DNA of 64,000 nucleotides from assembly GCA_020809705.1 (NCBI GenBank), contig CP085827.1, positions 5,146,001 through 5,210,000 on the forward strand. Reading direction: 5' to 3'. Under the pieces are notes generated by a model. That model made no database searches and had not been told where the DNA came from. It saw nothing but the letters and a program-made list of their open reading frames with translations. This document shows, in pieces, positions 11,857 to 22,620 of this stretch (the first letter of the stretch is position 1; each line of letters begins with the position of its first letter). The DNA comes from Calonectria ilicicola. Taxonomy: Eukaryota; Ascomycota; Sordariomycetes; Hypocreales; Nectriaceae. A program made the position numbers and the translations under genes.

Positions 11857-14314
11857 GATGCCAATTATTTACTCTAGTATCACTACCACTTTACTTTGTT
11901 ACAACACCATTCTCACGAGTCACAACACACCTCGATCTGCAGAATTGCCATCATAGCGGAAGGCGTTTGGTTGAGAGCTTTCGTTTCCTGGTGTAGATGT
12001 ACTATTGTCCTAATCTTATATAATTGGGCCTGCGTGGAAGCAACGGGTCACCCATGAGCAGCTCAAACAAAACACCTTCAGCATGAGATTTCTAGGGATT
12101 CTCATATTTATAGAGAGACCCTTTTTTTCCGGAGCAGACATTACCATCACATCCCAAGGATTCGGAGCAAAAAAAGATGGGACACAAAAAGCACGGGACG
12201 GCTGCGGGAGGAAGAACAGGGTCTTCTCCTCCAATTGGAATGGATATGTTGCTGGGTTATGGGAAAGCTGTGCGCGCTGAGAGAGCCGAGTGACAGGGTC
12301 AGTTTGTCTCGGTACAAGATACCCTGCTTCAACCTCGAGGCGATGGATTTTTTTTTTTTTTTTTGGGGAGGGAGAGAGGGCGTCACGTTAGAGGCGTCCC
12401 CGTGTGGATAGTCCCGCCTGAGGGCGGGGTTTATTGCGATTCCATTTGTCTCATGGTTTGCGTCTTGATTCTGCTTCTGCTTCTCTTTTCTTTTTCTTGA
12501 TTATACACCTTATACATACCGGGTCTGCCGAGCAGATCCTGAAGCGAGCAAGAGTGCGTCAATGTTGATGGAACAAAGATCAGCAGGTGTGGAGACCGCT
12601 GCCGTCACTGCTATACATAGGCTCCTCAAATTGTAAAACTCCCCCCAAACTTTGTGCACCTGCTCGCCTGTGATGACTGTATCGAGTTGCTGTGAATGAT
12701 GCGCGTCCATTTGGTAACACTGCCTTGGTGATCTCTGTCAGTACTAGTTGTGTCTACCAGTTTCTTGTTAGACCGACCGCTCATTAATTCCAGTGCGGTT
12801 TGCGAACTGGACTGGATGTAACAAGAGTGTAACTGCCATGTGGGCGCTTCGGCAGCTCTCTTATCTTAGTGCAATAGTAATGCATTTTCTTGGGTCATTA
12901 AGTTGTGCGACTTGAATGGTGAAGAAGTCACAAGGGCATAAGGGGTGCATTGCATCGTACCTGGTGCTGCTGCTGCATGCGATCTCAACTATGTCTTACA
13001 TTTAGAATCTCGTCACGTCGCAATAGAACTCCATTGACAAAACTAAAAATTTAAAGATACTGCCATTGATTTGAGAAGCACAATACTGTGGAGGATTGTT
13101 TCGTATTTCGTATTTGTCTACGACTGGCTAAGCGAATATGAGGTCAAGGCTCAATGCGCGGCCCAATGCCGACCGAATTCTCCGACAAGGACTTACAGGT
13201 CTGATCCCAGTTGAAGCGAACTCTTGGTGCGCCGAATCCACGAAAGTTTCAAGCCAGTTAGTATCTCATTGAGTATCATGAGAGCCGTGGTGACGATATT
13301 ATTGTCTTTACTGATGAACTTGCGTTTGCTACTGCGTTAGAGTAGTATGAACTACTGAGGCTGTTTGGTTGACTATGAAGAGTGAACAGACTCGAGCAAC
13401 CCAGCTTAATTATTCATTAGGTGCGGTATAACCACCCCCCCATACCAAGCTGTCTCCCCCTATTTTGACACCATTACTTTGCATTATTTTATATAGCAAT
13501 ATTCTAACCATAGCTGATCCAAATGCTAGGTTAGAGCAGTCGTGATTAGAAGAATCTTGTGATTTTCCCTCTTTCTGTACTTTATCCGTACATTTTTATT
13601 ATGAAAACTTGGATGATGATGTAAACGGTTGCGATTAGGATTCTGCTATTTTTTGCTTGAGTAATTGTTATTATGGCTGCTTGGATGATGACTCGAATGG
13701 TTGCGATTGAAATGCTGCTATGTTGTATTTGTGAAAGATATTTGCATTGGTTCTAGTGGCTGTAGTGAAATAGAATGCTTCTCGGAAAAATACACGTTAT
13801 TAGTTAGTTCAAATATCCAGGGGTCGCTGCTGAATGGTCACGCGAAAAATAAATAAATAAATAGAGTGCATTTGCCCCTGCACGCTGGGATGGCGTGTGC
13901 GGGAATCCAAAATACGACAAATGCGGCCATCAACTTTGTGATGAGTTCAGAGAAACCTGGCACTCCCTCCCTGGCCGGTGATCTTCGTACAGCTTGATTG
14001 AATGATTGATTTACCTTTTTCGTCACCTGCAGCTCGGTGGGGCAGTGTGGAGGTGGCCCTTGGTGGCCTTTGCTGGCCCTTTTCGGTGCTCAGCTATCAC
14101 GGAGAAAAGTTGGGCCGGACACCTCGTTTCTTGCGAAGGTGGCCTCAACTCGCTCCCTCCAGCTAGGGGCCATAATTTCGCCAGCCAGCTCGCCATCTTC
14201 AATTCCATCATTACAGCTCCATCCTCCCTTTCTTTTTCGCACCCATTCGATCTCGGAATCCTGTTGCGGTTCCTCGTTACTCTCCTTTTATAACGCCTCT
14301 CGGTTTTCTTCATA
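11857..14314. other. Intergenic region with AT-rich stretch and diverged tandem duplication
   Basis: About 2.4 kb. The first part is the 3' UTR and terminator region of the phosphatase gene, including a T tract near 12350. From about 12700 to 13950 the DNA is AT-richer with no credible frame. Two diverged copies of a roughly 60-base segment lie head to tail near 13597 and 13668 (both contain TTGGATGATGA and GGTTGCGATT). The last 300 bases, pyrimidine-rich, are likely promoter and leader of the Sec61 beta gene. Confidence 0.5.
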
Positions 14315-14975
14315 ATGGTACGCGCGCTTCGCCCCCGATTTCCCAAACGCCCTTGAGCAATTGCACGTGGTCGCGACGCATCATGGTTTAGCGTCGCAAT
14401 CCCTGGGGAGCTTTGCTGGCTCTCCCACTTTGCTTGGACGATCCCTTCACTCGACGCCACGAACCTGCCAACTCAATTTGAATGAGCTAACGTCAGTCTC
14501 TTCAGTCTTCTCCCCGCCCCTCTTCTCCCGATAATGGCGCTGCTGCCAGCGGCGCCAGCGTTGGCCGCCCTTCATCCCCTACTCCCCCTGGCGGTCCCCG
14601 AACTGCCATCCGACGACGTGCCGCTGCCGATCAGAAGGAGAAGATTGCCAATGCTCGACCAAGCAGCACCCGAGCTGCTGGCGCTGGCGGTTCCAGCAGC
14701 ACCATGCTGCGTACGTTGCCTTCTTCCCCCTGGTCGTGTGACACCACGACTAGTGTCATGACACGTTTAAGATCGATCGCTGACATTCCATAGGCCTCTA
14801 CACCGACGAGTCGCCCGGCCTGAAGGTCGACCCCGTCGTTGTTCTTGTTCTGTCCCTGGTTTTCATCTTCAGCGTTGTTGCCCTTCACAGTACGTCCACA
14901 TCGCCACAATGCTTTACAACACTCTCTAACCGTGTTCCAGTTATTGCCAAGGTCACCAGGAAATTCTCGAGCTAA
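14315..14975 (+). CDS. SBH1: Protein transport protein Sec61 subunit beta
   Basis: The small tail-anchored beta subunit of the ER Sec61 translocon. Four exons close to 112 residues: 14315-14317, 14506-14710, 14794-14889, 14941-14975. Exon 1 is only the ATG, followed at once by a GTACGC donor and a 188-base intron. Joining to the acceptor at 14505 gives MSSPRPSSPDNG, the usual start of fungal homologs. The body is Ser/Pro/Gly-rich, then TPPGGPRTAIRRRAAADQKE (family signature), STMLRLYTDESPGLKVDP and one C-terminal membrane helix VVVLVLSLVFIFSVVALHII, ending AKVTRKFSS. Length and segment order match the family. The ATG at 14534 in another frame is a shadow. Confidence 0.95.
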
Positions 14976-15680
14976 ATGACGATTGTCGACGAGAGAGCGG
15001 ATTTATTGCGGAGAGGAATGTGGGATGGGGTGCTTTACATAGTGGCGTAGGTTTTCATCTGGGACATTCGATGATGTGGGATCTACATTGGGGGTAATAT
15101 GGCTGCCACGCCGGACGTTTTGTTTGTTGCACCGCGGTTCTTCGAACGAGACAACCTTGTATTATACCACGAAAACAAATCGGTTCGAATAGCACAACTG
15201 GGTTTCTTTTTATTGCGTACAATTACAGCTTCGAAGAGTTCCTCTACCGCCCGTGATTATGGTCTAAAACCATCTAAATGCTGGGGAAATCCGGCCCAAG
15301 CTCAATGTTCTCTTTGTTCGTACATAACCCAACGCCGATTCTACGGTTGGTAAGCTATCCTTTATTCCTAGACCCTGATTGGTGGAAACGGACGGAAACC
15401 CAATGTCCGTTCCAATTCTGATCGAACGTAACAAGTTGCAAAGGCAATCAAACTATGCTTTGTTAGTAAACATTGGATTCAAGTCAAAGGGTTGGACTTA
15501 CTAGAAGTTGTACAATTGATAGCAAACAAGCAAGAAGCAGCTCCCAATAAGTCTTTACAGCGTTGACTGTTTAAAGACCCTGATCATGAGAAGGGAGCAG
15601 TTGACTTTATCCATGATGTCAAGTTGTTGAGAGAGTTAGCCACATGGCAATGTGGACTGCTCTGGACTAGAACCTGAGCT
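14976..15680. other. Convergent 3' intergenic region
   Basis: About 700 bases between the 3' ends of the Sec61 beta gene (+) and the coiled-coil gene (-). It presumably holds both terminators. An 84-codon plus-strand frame at 15099-15353 has no domain or splice context and is not called. Confidence 0.5.
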
Positions 15681-16977
15681 TTACTCCTCAGACAATAGTT
15701 TGCTGATGTGGTCGATCCGTTGGTTCTTGTCAATCTTTTCTTCCTCTAAAGCATCCACCTGCGTCTCCTTTTCGGCCATGAGGTTGCTCAGCATGCATTG
15801 TTGCTCCTCATGGGCCATTCTTTCATTTCTCAAATCTTTGATGGAGTCGAGATGACACATTTTGGTAAGTTCCAAATTGAGATCACCGATAACTGCGTTA
15901 AGCAGGATCTTCTGTTCGCTAATGTCGACCAATTCTTGCTCCAGCTGGGAAATTTTCTTGCTGAGCTCAAATTGCTTGATTTCCAAGGCCGCTCGCTCTT
16001 CTTTTAGCTTCCGGACATCATAGCTTTTGGAGAACAGCTTGAAGCTTGCAGGAACGTAGACAGGCTCCTCCGGGGATTTCTCTCGCTTTGGCTCGGGGAT
16101 ATCTTGGAGGACTACCACCTCCTGAGAACTAGGCGGCGAGTTTTTGTCAAATCTGAAATTGGCCTCGAAAGAGGCTTGATACGACATTTGAGAGGCTCCC
16201 CTAATGCTGGCCTGGCGGGCAGGTCGCCCAAAGAATGAAGTAATGTCCTTCTGCCTGGCTTGAGGGGGATTTTGGGTAGCAGTGAGTTCAGTAATAGGCA
16301 ATTTGAGAGCCGCTCTGCAAGCCCCGGCAATCATGTCGAAGTTTTCAACCTATGAGTGTGAGACCTTGGCTGGACAACATATTTGGGAGCAGCTTACGAC
16401 TTCGCCGTTTCGAATGCGGGTAACTGCATTCTGGACGGCTTTGGCTGAGCTTATAATATCATCAGGAACCTGGAAAGGAGCTGAATGTTAATGCTGTCCG
16501 CTTCAACAGTTATGAAGCACTTACCGGCTCACATCGAGCATGATGACGATGGCATCTGTAACAGATTGCAGACTTTCCAGGATCTGCACTGCAGTCAGCA
16601 ATTTTACACTTGTCATCAGAGCGCATGGGAATTCAAGTCGTGACTTACATGGCACGCAGGCACACTGTACAACATCAGCCCCAGGCGTGAGCATTCCTTT
16701 CAGGCATCGGAAACATGGTGCCTGTTCGGATTGGTCGAAGATGTCGTGCTTCTTGACGTCCTTTCTAGTATATCTTCCCAGCTCATCATAGTCGTCGTCA
16801 CTGTACAAGATTAGCCACATAATCGTTGGGCTTGGGGAAAGTCAATACAAATCAGATGCCTAGAAGAAAATATCCGGTTAGCAAAACGTGTAGAGGGAAG
16901 TAGGATCAGATAGTATGTACCGGGCGCTTGATGCCAGAGCGAGGAGAGAAAAGAAGATGAGGAACCTTTGCCTTCAT
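15681..16977 (-). CDS. Cysteine-cluster and coiled-coil protein, possible regulator
   Basis: The N-terminal half carries a cysteine array (CFRCLK, then CACVPC, then CYRCHRHHARCEPVPDD) that resembles the CxxC..C..CxxC..C cluster of a group of hypocrealean hypothetical proteins related in look to Zn2Cys6 domains, but with atypical spacing. The C-terminal half (about residues 240-330) is a long charged coiled coil. My model has six exons: 16977-16921, 16859-16849 (only 11 bases), 16800-16649, 16583-16525, 16469-16398, 16349-15681, giving 339 residues starting MKAKVPHLLFSPRSG. If the tiny exon is wrong, a simpler start is the ATG at 16820 (323 residues). The last four exons are well supported by splice sites and frame. 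Function is unknown; DNA binding is only an inference from the cysteines. Confidence 0.72.
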
Positions 16978-18171
16978 TGTGGATCGCGGATGGGATATCG
17001 CCGGGGAGGTTGATCAATATATCCAACGATGGCGTGAATGATTGATTGAAGCAAGAAAAGATAGACTATCTCTGAAAAGAGCGATTCAAAGAGTCAACGA
17101 TAACAAAAAGAGTGATGTAGAAGAGGCACAGATGTTGTGCAATGTTGAAGGAAGCGCGATGAGAAGAGAGAGATTTGAACGATATTTATCATGATATAAG
17201 TAACAAGACGCGTCAAGTGGATCGCGTCAGGACAAGCAAACATCTGTCAAGCAAACATGGCAGTTGGCAAGGCTGATGGTATTTGTTCTCATGGGGATGC
17301 CACGCGAGTGCAGGAAAAATAAGGTATGCAGTCCTCAACTCAGAGCCCTGACCACTGAATAACAGAAGAACATAAATGTAAAAATATAATTTATGTAAGG
17401 CTAAATAAAACCATAAAATTTTTATTCTATTCGCTTACAAGAACTAATTATTATTTCCCGATAGCTTTCTTAGCATTTGGGCAGGAAGATAAATTGATGC
17501 GGTGTACCATTACTCTGAATAGCGGGACTGTGTGAGAGACAAGGTGTTGCTTGTTGGCATGAAACACAATACAAGACCTGTTATAGCTGTACAAGAAACC
17601 AGCAATGTAGAGGAACTATACAGTGAGAGCGCCCATTTCAGCGTTCTGCAGGCAATATTCAAAATGTGGAAGCCTAATTCGTGATGACGAATTTCTTTCT
17701 CGAGTGACTAGTGTATGATGAAATGACATGTTTCACATGCAGCGGCTTTTCACCTGTCAGCGAGCTGCACTGATGCTCTGACCTCCAGCGCTTCGCCACC
17801 ACCTGCGTCGCATTACATGATGGGAAATCGGGAAAGGAGATTTGCGATGCGCGGATTACTCCTATCCGAGCATTGCGACTATCCGACTCGCCAATGGATT
17901 TTTCGCATTCGCCAAAAAGTCCTGGTCTTAGGCTATTGGCTATTTTTTCGCCGGCGCGAGGCGTAAGCGTGGCTCAGATTCTCAATTCAGACCCAAAAAC
18001 ACGGCTGACGTCGATAGCTCAGACAAGCTAACCCCACCAGCAATGCTCCTGTTAAATAACCCCATCATCTTCCACCACGTTGTTGTGTACCCTGCCCTCC
18101 CAATGCTGCCTTGAGGCTCGACCATGTCGCACGCCTGAATCCCTTGATTCTATCCCTCAAAGCCAGGCGCC
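16978..18171. promoter_or_regulatory. Divergent promoter region
   Basis: About 1.2 kb between two divergently transcribed genes. The stretch around 17360-17460 is AT-rich. Near 17880-17960 the DNA is GC-rich and closer to a promoter-like composition for the plus-strand gene at 18172. No frame in it is convincing. Confidence 0.45.
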
Positions 18172-21100
18172 ATGGCAGTCATCGACGAGAAGCAGCAGCT
18201 GGCGCGACAGCAGTCGGCCCTGCGCCGGGTCCGGCCCGATGAGGTCTCCCAGACCTTGATTACCGACGGCTTTCAGCTCCCTGATATCGACCCGGGCGAC
18301 ACCGAACCTCCCCCGCTATACGGCAGCGGCCTAGACAACCTCCAGTTCTCCCAGCCAGGGTTTGAAGCGGGCGCTGCGGTGACGGGCAAGTTCAGCCATC
18401 TTCTTTTTACTCATGGCGGGGTCGTCAAGCTAACACCACTATTTAGGTGATGGCCGAGTGAACATTAATATCAACACAAAGACTCGGCGGCTTGCCGACC
18501 TTCTTGCTCCGACACTACAGAACCAGATCGCACCCGAGATAGAGCCCGTTGATCTTCCCCCCGCCTACATCCCACCAAGCTTGGGTGGCCAGCCAGGCCA
18601 GACCCCTCCCCCGCCATTAAATGTTGTCATTCAGATCGTCGGCTCGCGGGGTGATGTACAACCATTTGTCGCTCTGGGAAAAGTGCTCAAAGAAACATAT
18701 GGCCATCGCGTCCGAATCGCCACCCATGCGACATTTCAAAAATTTGTGGAGGAAAATGACCTCGAATTCTTCAACATCGGGGGTGATCCAGCAGAGCTGA
18801 TGGCTTTCATGGTCAAACACCCTGGTCTGATGCCTGGATTCGATGCCATCACTAGTGGCGAGGTGAGCAAACGAAGAAAAGGTATCCAGGAAATCTTGTT
18901 TGGATGTTGGCGCTCCTGTATAGAAGCGGGAGATGGCTTGGGCCCTCCACCTAAGCCTCATCGCAAGAATGTGCCTATTGATACCTCGTTGGAGCTACCT
19001 GGAGAGCCATTTGTTGCCGATGCAATCATTGCGAACCCACCCAGTTTTGCTCACATTCACATCGCTGAAAAGCTGGGAATCCCCCTCCACATGATGTTTA
19101 CGTGAGTTAGCTCTCATCCCGCTACTTTAACCTGATGCCTAACCTCGTACTAGCATGCCGTGGTCCCCCACAAGAGCTTTCCCCCACCCCCTAGCTAACA
19201 TCCAGTCTTCAAACGCTGATGATGTCATGACCAACTACATGACTTATACGCTTGTGGAAATGATGACATGGCAAGGTCTAGGCGACATCATTAATAGATT
19301 CCGAGAAAAAGCACTTGACTTGCCGCCTCTATCTTTGATATGGGCACCTGGACTGCTCGCAAGGCTCAAAGTGTCGTGGACCTACTGTTGGTAAGTATAT
19401 GAATACCCTGGAATGTGCCTTTCTAATATTTTCAGGTCGCCCGCTCTGATTCCTAAACCTAATGATTGGGGGCGAAACATTGATATCGCCGGATTTTATT
19501 TCCTGAATCTTGCGTCTTCATATACGCCAGATCCTCAATTGGAAGCTTTCCTTCGTGATGGCCCTCCACCTGTTTACATTGGATTCGGCTCAATTGTTGT
19601 CGATGACCCTAATGCCATGACCGAAATGATCTTCAAGGCAGTTAAACTCGCTGGTGTTAGGGCGCTGGTCTCAAAGGGCTGGGGTGGTCTCGGAGCCGAT
19701 GAGCTGGGACTCCCTGACAATATCTATATGTTAGGAAATGTTCCCCACGATTGGCTCTTTGAGCACGTCTCGTGTGTTGTTCACCACGGTGGCGCTGGTA
19801 CTACCGCTGCTGGTATTAAAGCTGGCAAGCCGACTCTAGTTGTCCCCTTCTTTGGAGATCAGCCATTCTGGGGCGCTATGATTGCAAGAGCCAACGCCGG
19901 CCCGGACCCCATTCCTTACAAGGAACTAACGGCCGAAAAGTTGGCTGAGGCCATACAATTTTGTCTACTCCCAGAAACTATGGAGCAGGCAACTCAACTG
20001 GGCTACAAAATTCGAGAAGAAAAGGGTACAGATGTTGGTGGTAAGAGTTTCCACGATCACATTGACACTAGCAAGATGAGATGTTCTGTTGCTCCTAGCA
20101 GGACCGCTGCATGGAGAGTGAGGAGAACTGGCGTTCGATTAAGCCCCCTTGCAGCTGCAGTGCTGGTTGATGAAAGAGTCTTGGAATATGGTGATTTGAA
20201 ACTGTTTGTTATCCTCAATCCTCTTGAGAACCACTGGATCTAATGTAATACAGGCACCGTCCCGTGGAATACATTACCGAGGATCAACCTACTGATCCGA
20301 TTTCTGCGGGCGCTTGTTCACTTGTTACAGACTTAGGGGGCATTGGAATGGCTATCGCTGATATGCCACGGGATGTTTTTAAAAGTTTTAAAAAGGCTAA
20401 ACAGACCGGCACGACCGAGGCGACATCATCTCAAACAACTGAAAAACCTCAGACTCCACCGAGTGGGGGCTCAACACCCGGGCCGATGTTCGCTGAGCTC
20501 AATACCAGCCCATCGACGACTTCGGGGCTCGATAATGCTTCTGTTGCTGCCCCGAGCGAGGCAGGCACTGGTGCTGGAGCCTCGACCGTGCCTACAAGCC
20601 ATTCTAATATTTCCCAACCATCCCTTAGCGATTCATCAACGATGTCGACATCTGTCTCAGGAACTCAATCTGGTTCTCATAGCCGAAAAGGCTCTCGCTT
20701 CTCAAAGGAACAGATAACACAGGCACTTTCAGATCGGGAACTGTCTCAGTCAAATCGTGCTCGACTCGAGGCGGCAGCTGGGACGGGACGTGGTGTCGGA
20801 CGAATTGTCTCTACTGGAGTCAAATCCCCCATGAATTTCTGCCTCGGATTGGCCAAAGGCTTTCGCAATATCCCAAGACTCTATAACGACGACACTATTC
20901 GGCCAGTTGAAAAGGTTACTGATCTCGGAACTGGAATCAAAGTCGCAGGTAAGGAGCTGGGATATGGCTTCTTTGATGGAGTTGCGGGTCTCGTAACCCA
21001 ACCTCTGAGGGGCGCCGAGAAAGAAGGCGCCGCAGGTTTGGTCAAGGGATTTGGGAAAGGAATCGGAGGATTGATTGCAAAACCAGCAGCTGGTAAGTTT

Positions 21101-22311
21101 ACCCAAGTAAACCATTGAAATAGAAACTGACGTGCCAAGGTATCTGGGGTATCCCTGCATACACCATGCAGGGCGTTCACGCTGAGATCAACAAGTACTT
21201 TTCCAGCAGCGTTCAGAATTACATCATATCTTCACGAGTTATTCAGGGAGAACGCGACTTGCAGACCTCGAGCTATGAAGAGAGGGATGATATTATTAAA
21301 CGCTGGAATAACCAGAAATTTGATCTCAAGAATTTCTACGTGAGAAAAGGAAAAGAGAAGAAGGAAGGAAAGCTTCCTTCAGTCACGTTACCGATCGATG
21401 GTAGTAGCGAATCACTTGAAACCCCTCCAGCGGGATGGATGCAAACTAGGCGCTTGTCATTTGAAGAACGGAAACGACTTCAATCCACCAGGGAAGCATG
21501 GAAGAGCGGTTATGTTGATGTAAATGTGCCGCAATCCGGCGAAGGTCTGAATAAGGCCCAGGAGGCCGCGGAGGACGCCGAGCTGGAGAGGGCAATTCAA
21601 GCCTCAGTCAGAGAGACGTCCAAAGGCAACGCTGAAGAGGATGCTATGGTGGAGGCTGCTATTCGTGAGAGTATCCGTGCTGTGCGGGAGAGAGTACAGT
21701 CGACTGACACTGCTGGCCCGTTACCCGAGAAAAACTTGACGATATTCGATGACGAAGAGTATCAGATCACGGATCAGGAATATCAAGATTTGATTGAACA
21801 GGCAATCCAGCAGAGCATGTTCAGCGAAACATCTCTACCTCAAGAATCTGGATATGCGGAGCTCGACTCTCTGGATACCGCGGTATCTACTTCTCGACAA
21901 GCACCCAATGATGAGGATGCTGAGCTGCGTCGCGCTATTGAGGAGTCAAAGGCCGTAGTCGCTACTCATACTGGCCATAATGATGATGCTGACTTGCAAC
22001 GAGCTCTCGAAGAGTCGCGAAACGTCCAAGCGCCTCCAGCAGACCTAGATGAAGATGCAGAACTGCAACGTGCCATTGAAGCCTCAAAGGAAGCAATGCA
22101 AGAGGAAATGACGCAACGCACCGAAGAAGAGATTGTCATGGAATACGTCAAGAAGCAAAGTCTTGCGGAGGAGGAGTTTCGTCGCCAAAACGACAAAGGC
22201 AAGGGGAAAGCGACAACAGAAAACGAGGATGATGATGAGGAACTACGAAGAGCAATGGAGGAAAGTCTAAAGATGAGCCGGGGAGATGATGCTGGTCCTT
22301 CGACGAGATGA
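18172..22311 (+). CDS. Sterol glucosyltransferase-like protein with C-terminal ubiquitin-interacting motifs
   Basis: A GT1-family transferase, expected to glucosylate sterols from UDP-glucose. Six exons close in frame to 1294 residues: 18172-18385, 18447-19101, 19154-19390, 19436-20203, 20254-21092, 21140-22311. Intron 1 uses a GC-AG pair (GCAAGT donor) with a good branch site. The N-terminal GT28-like domain starts at about residue 125 ([20 protein letters not shown]). The UDP-sugar-binding C-domain has [21 protein letters not shown] and the motif [18 protein letters not shown] followed by [10 protein letters not shown]. Residues of about 830-920 have a repeated Gly/Pro pattern ([30 protein letters not shown]) like the C-terminus of VPS13-type proteins. 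The tail, residues 1049-1290, has seven D-x-E/D-L-x-x-A-I-x-x-S units typical of UIMs. It lacks the PH/GRAM region of Atg26. Donor choice at 20204 (GTTTGT) is the weakest junction. Confidence 0.9.
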
Positions 22312-22445
22312 TGGGTTAGATCTAAACGGGCGAGGATACTCTAATAATTACGGCTTCAGCGAGGATACCCATGATGCGTAACTGGTACAGATACAGATTA
22401 GATACACGGCTACAGATTTTTTTGGCCTAAGTTTGGATAGTTATC

Positions 22446-22620
22446 TATCACACTTTGGTCATTGGGTCATAACGAGAGATTGAAAGAGCCTTAATTCCTA
22501 TGAAATAAAGAGCAGTCAACTATGTGTTTTATAGCTAGGTCCAGCCCCAATTGGCTGTGGGGCTGCGACAACGCATTAAGGCCGTGAGGCCATTAAGGCC
22601 AACTATAACTAGTCTCCACA
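22446..22620 (-). repeat. 3' LTR of the copia element
   Basis: 175 bases, same length as the copy at 35804. The six differences are all transitions to T or A in this copy and all lie within the last 40 or so bases facing the AT-rich interior. It starts only 134 bases after the stop codon of the sterol glucosyltransferase-like gene. Confidence 0.88.
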
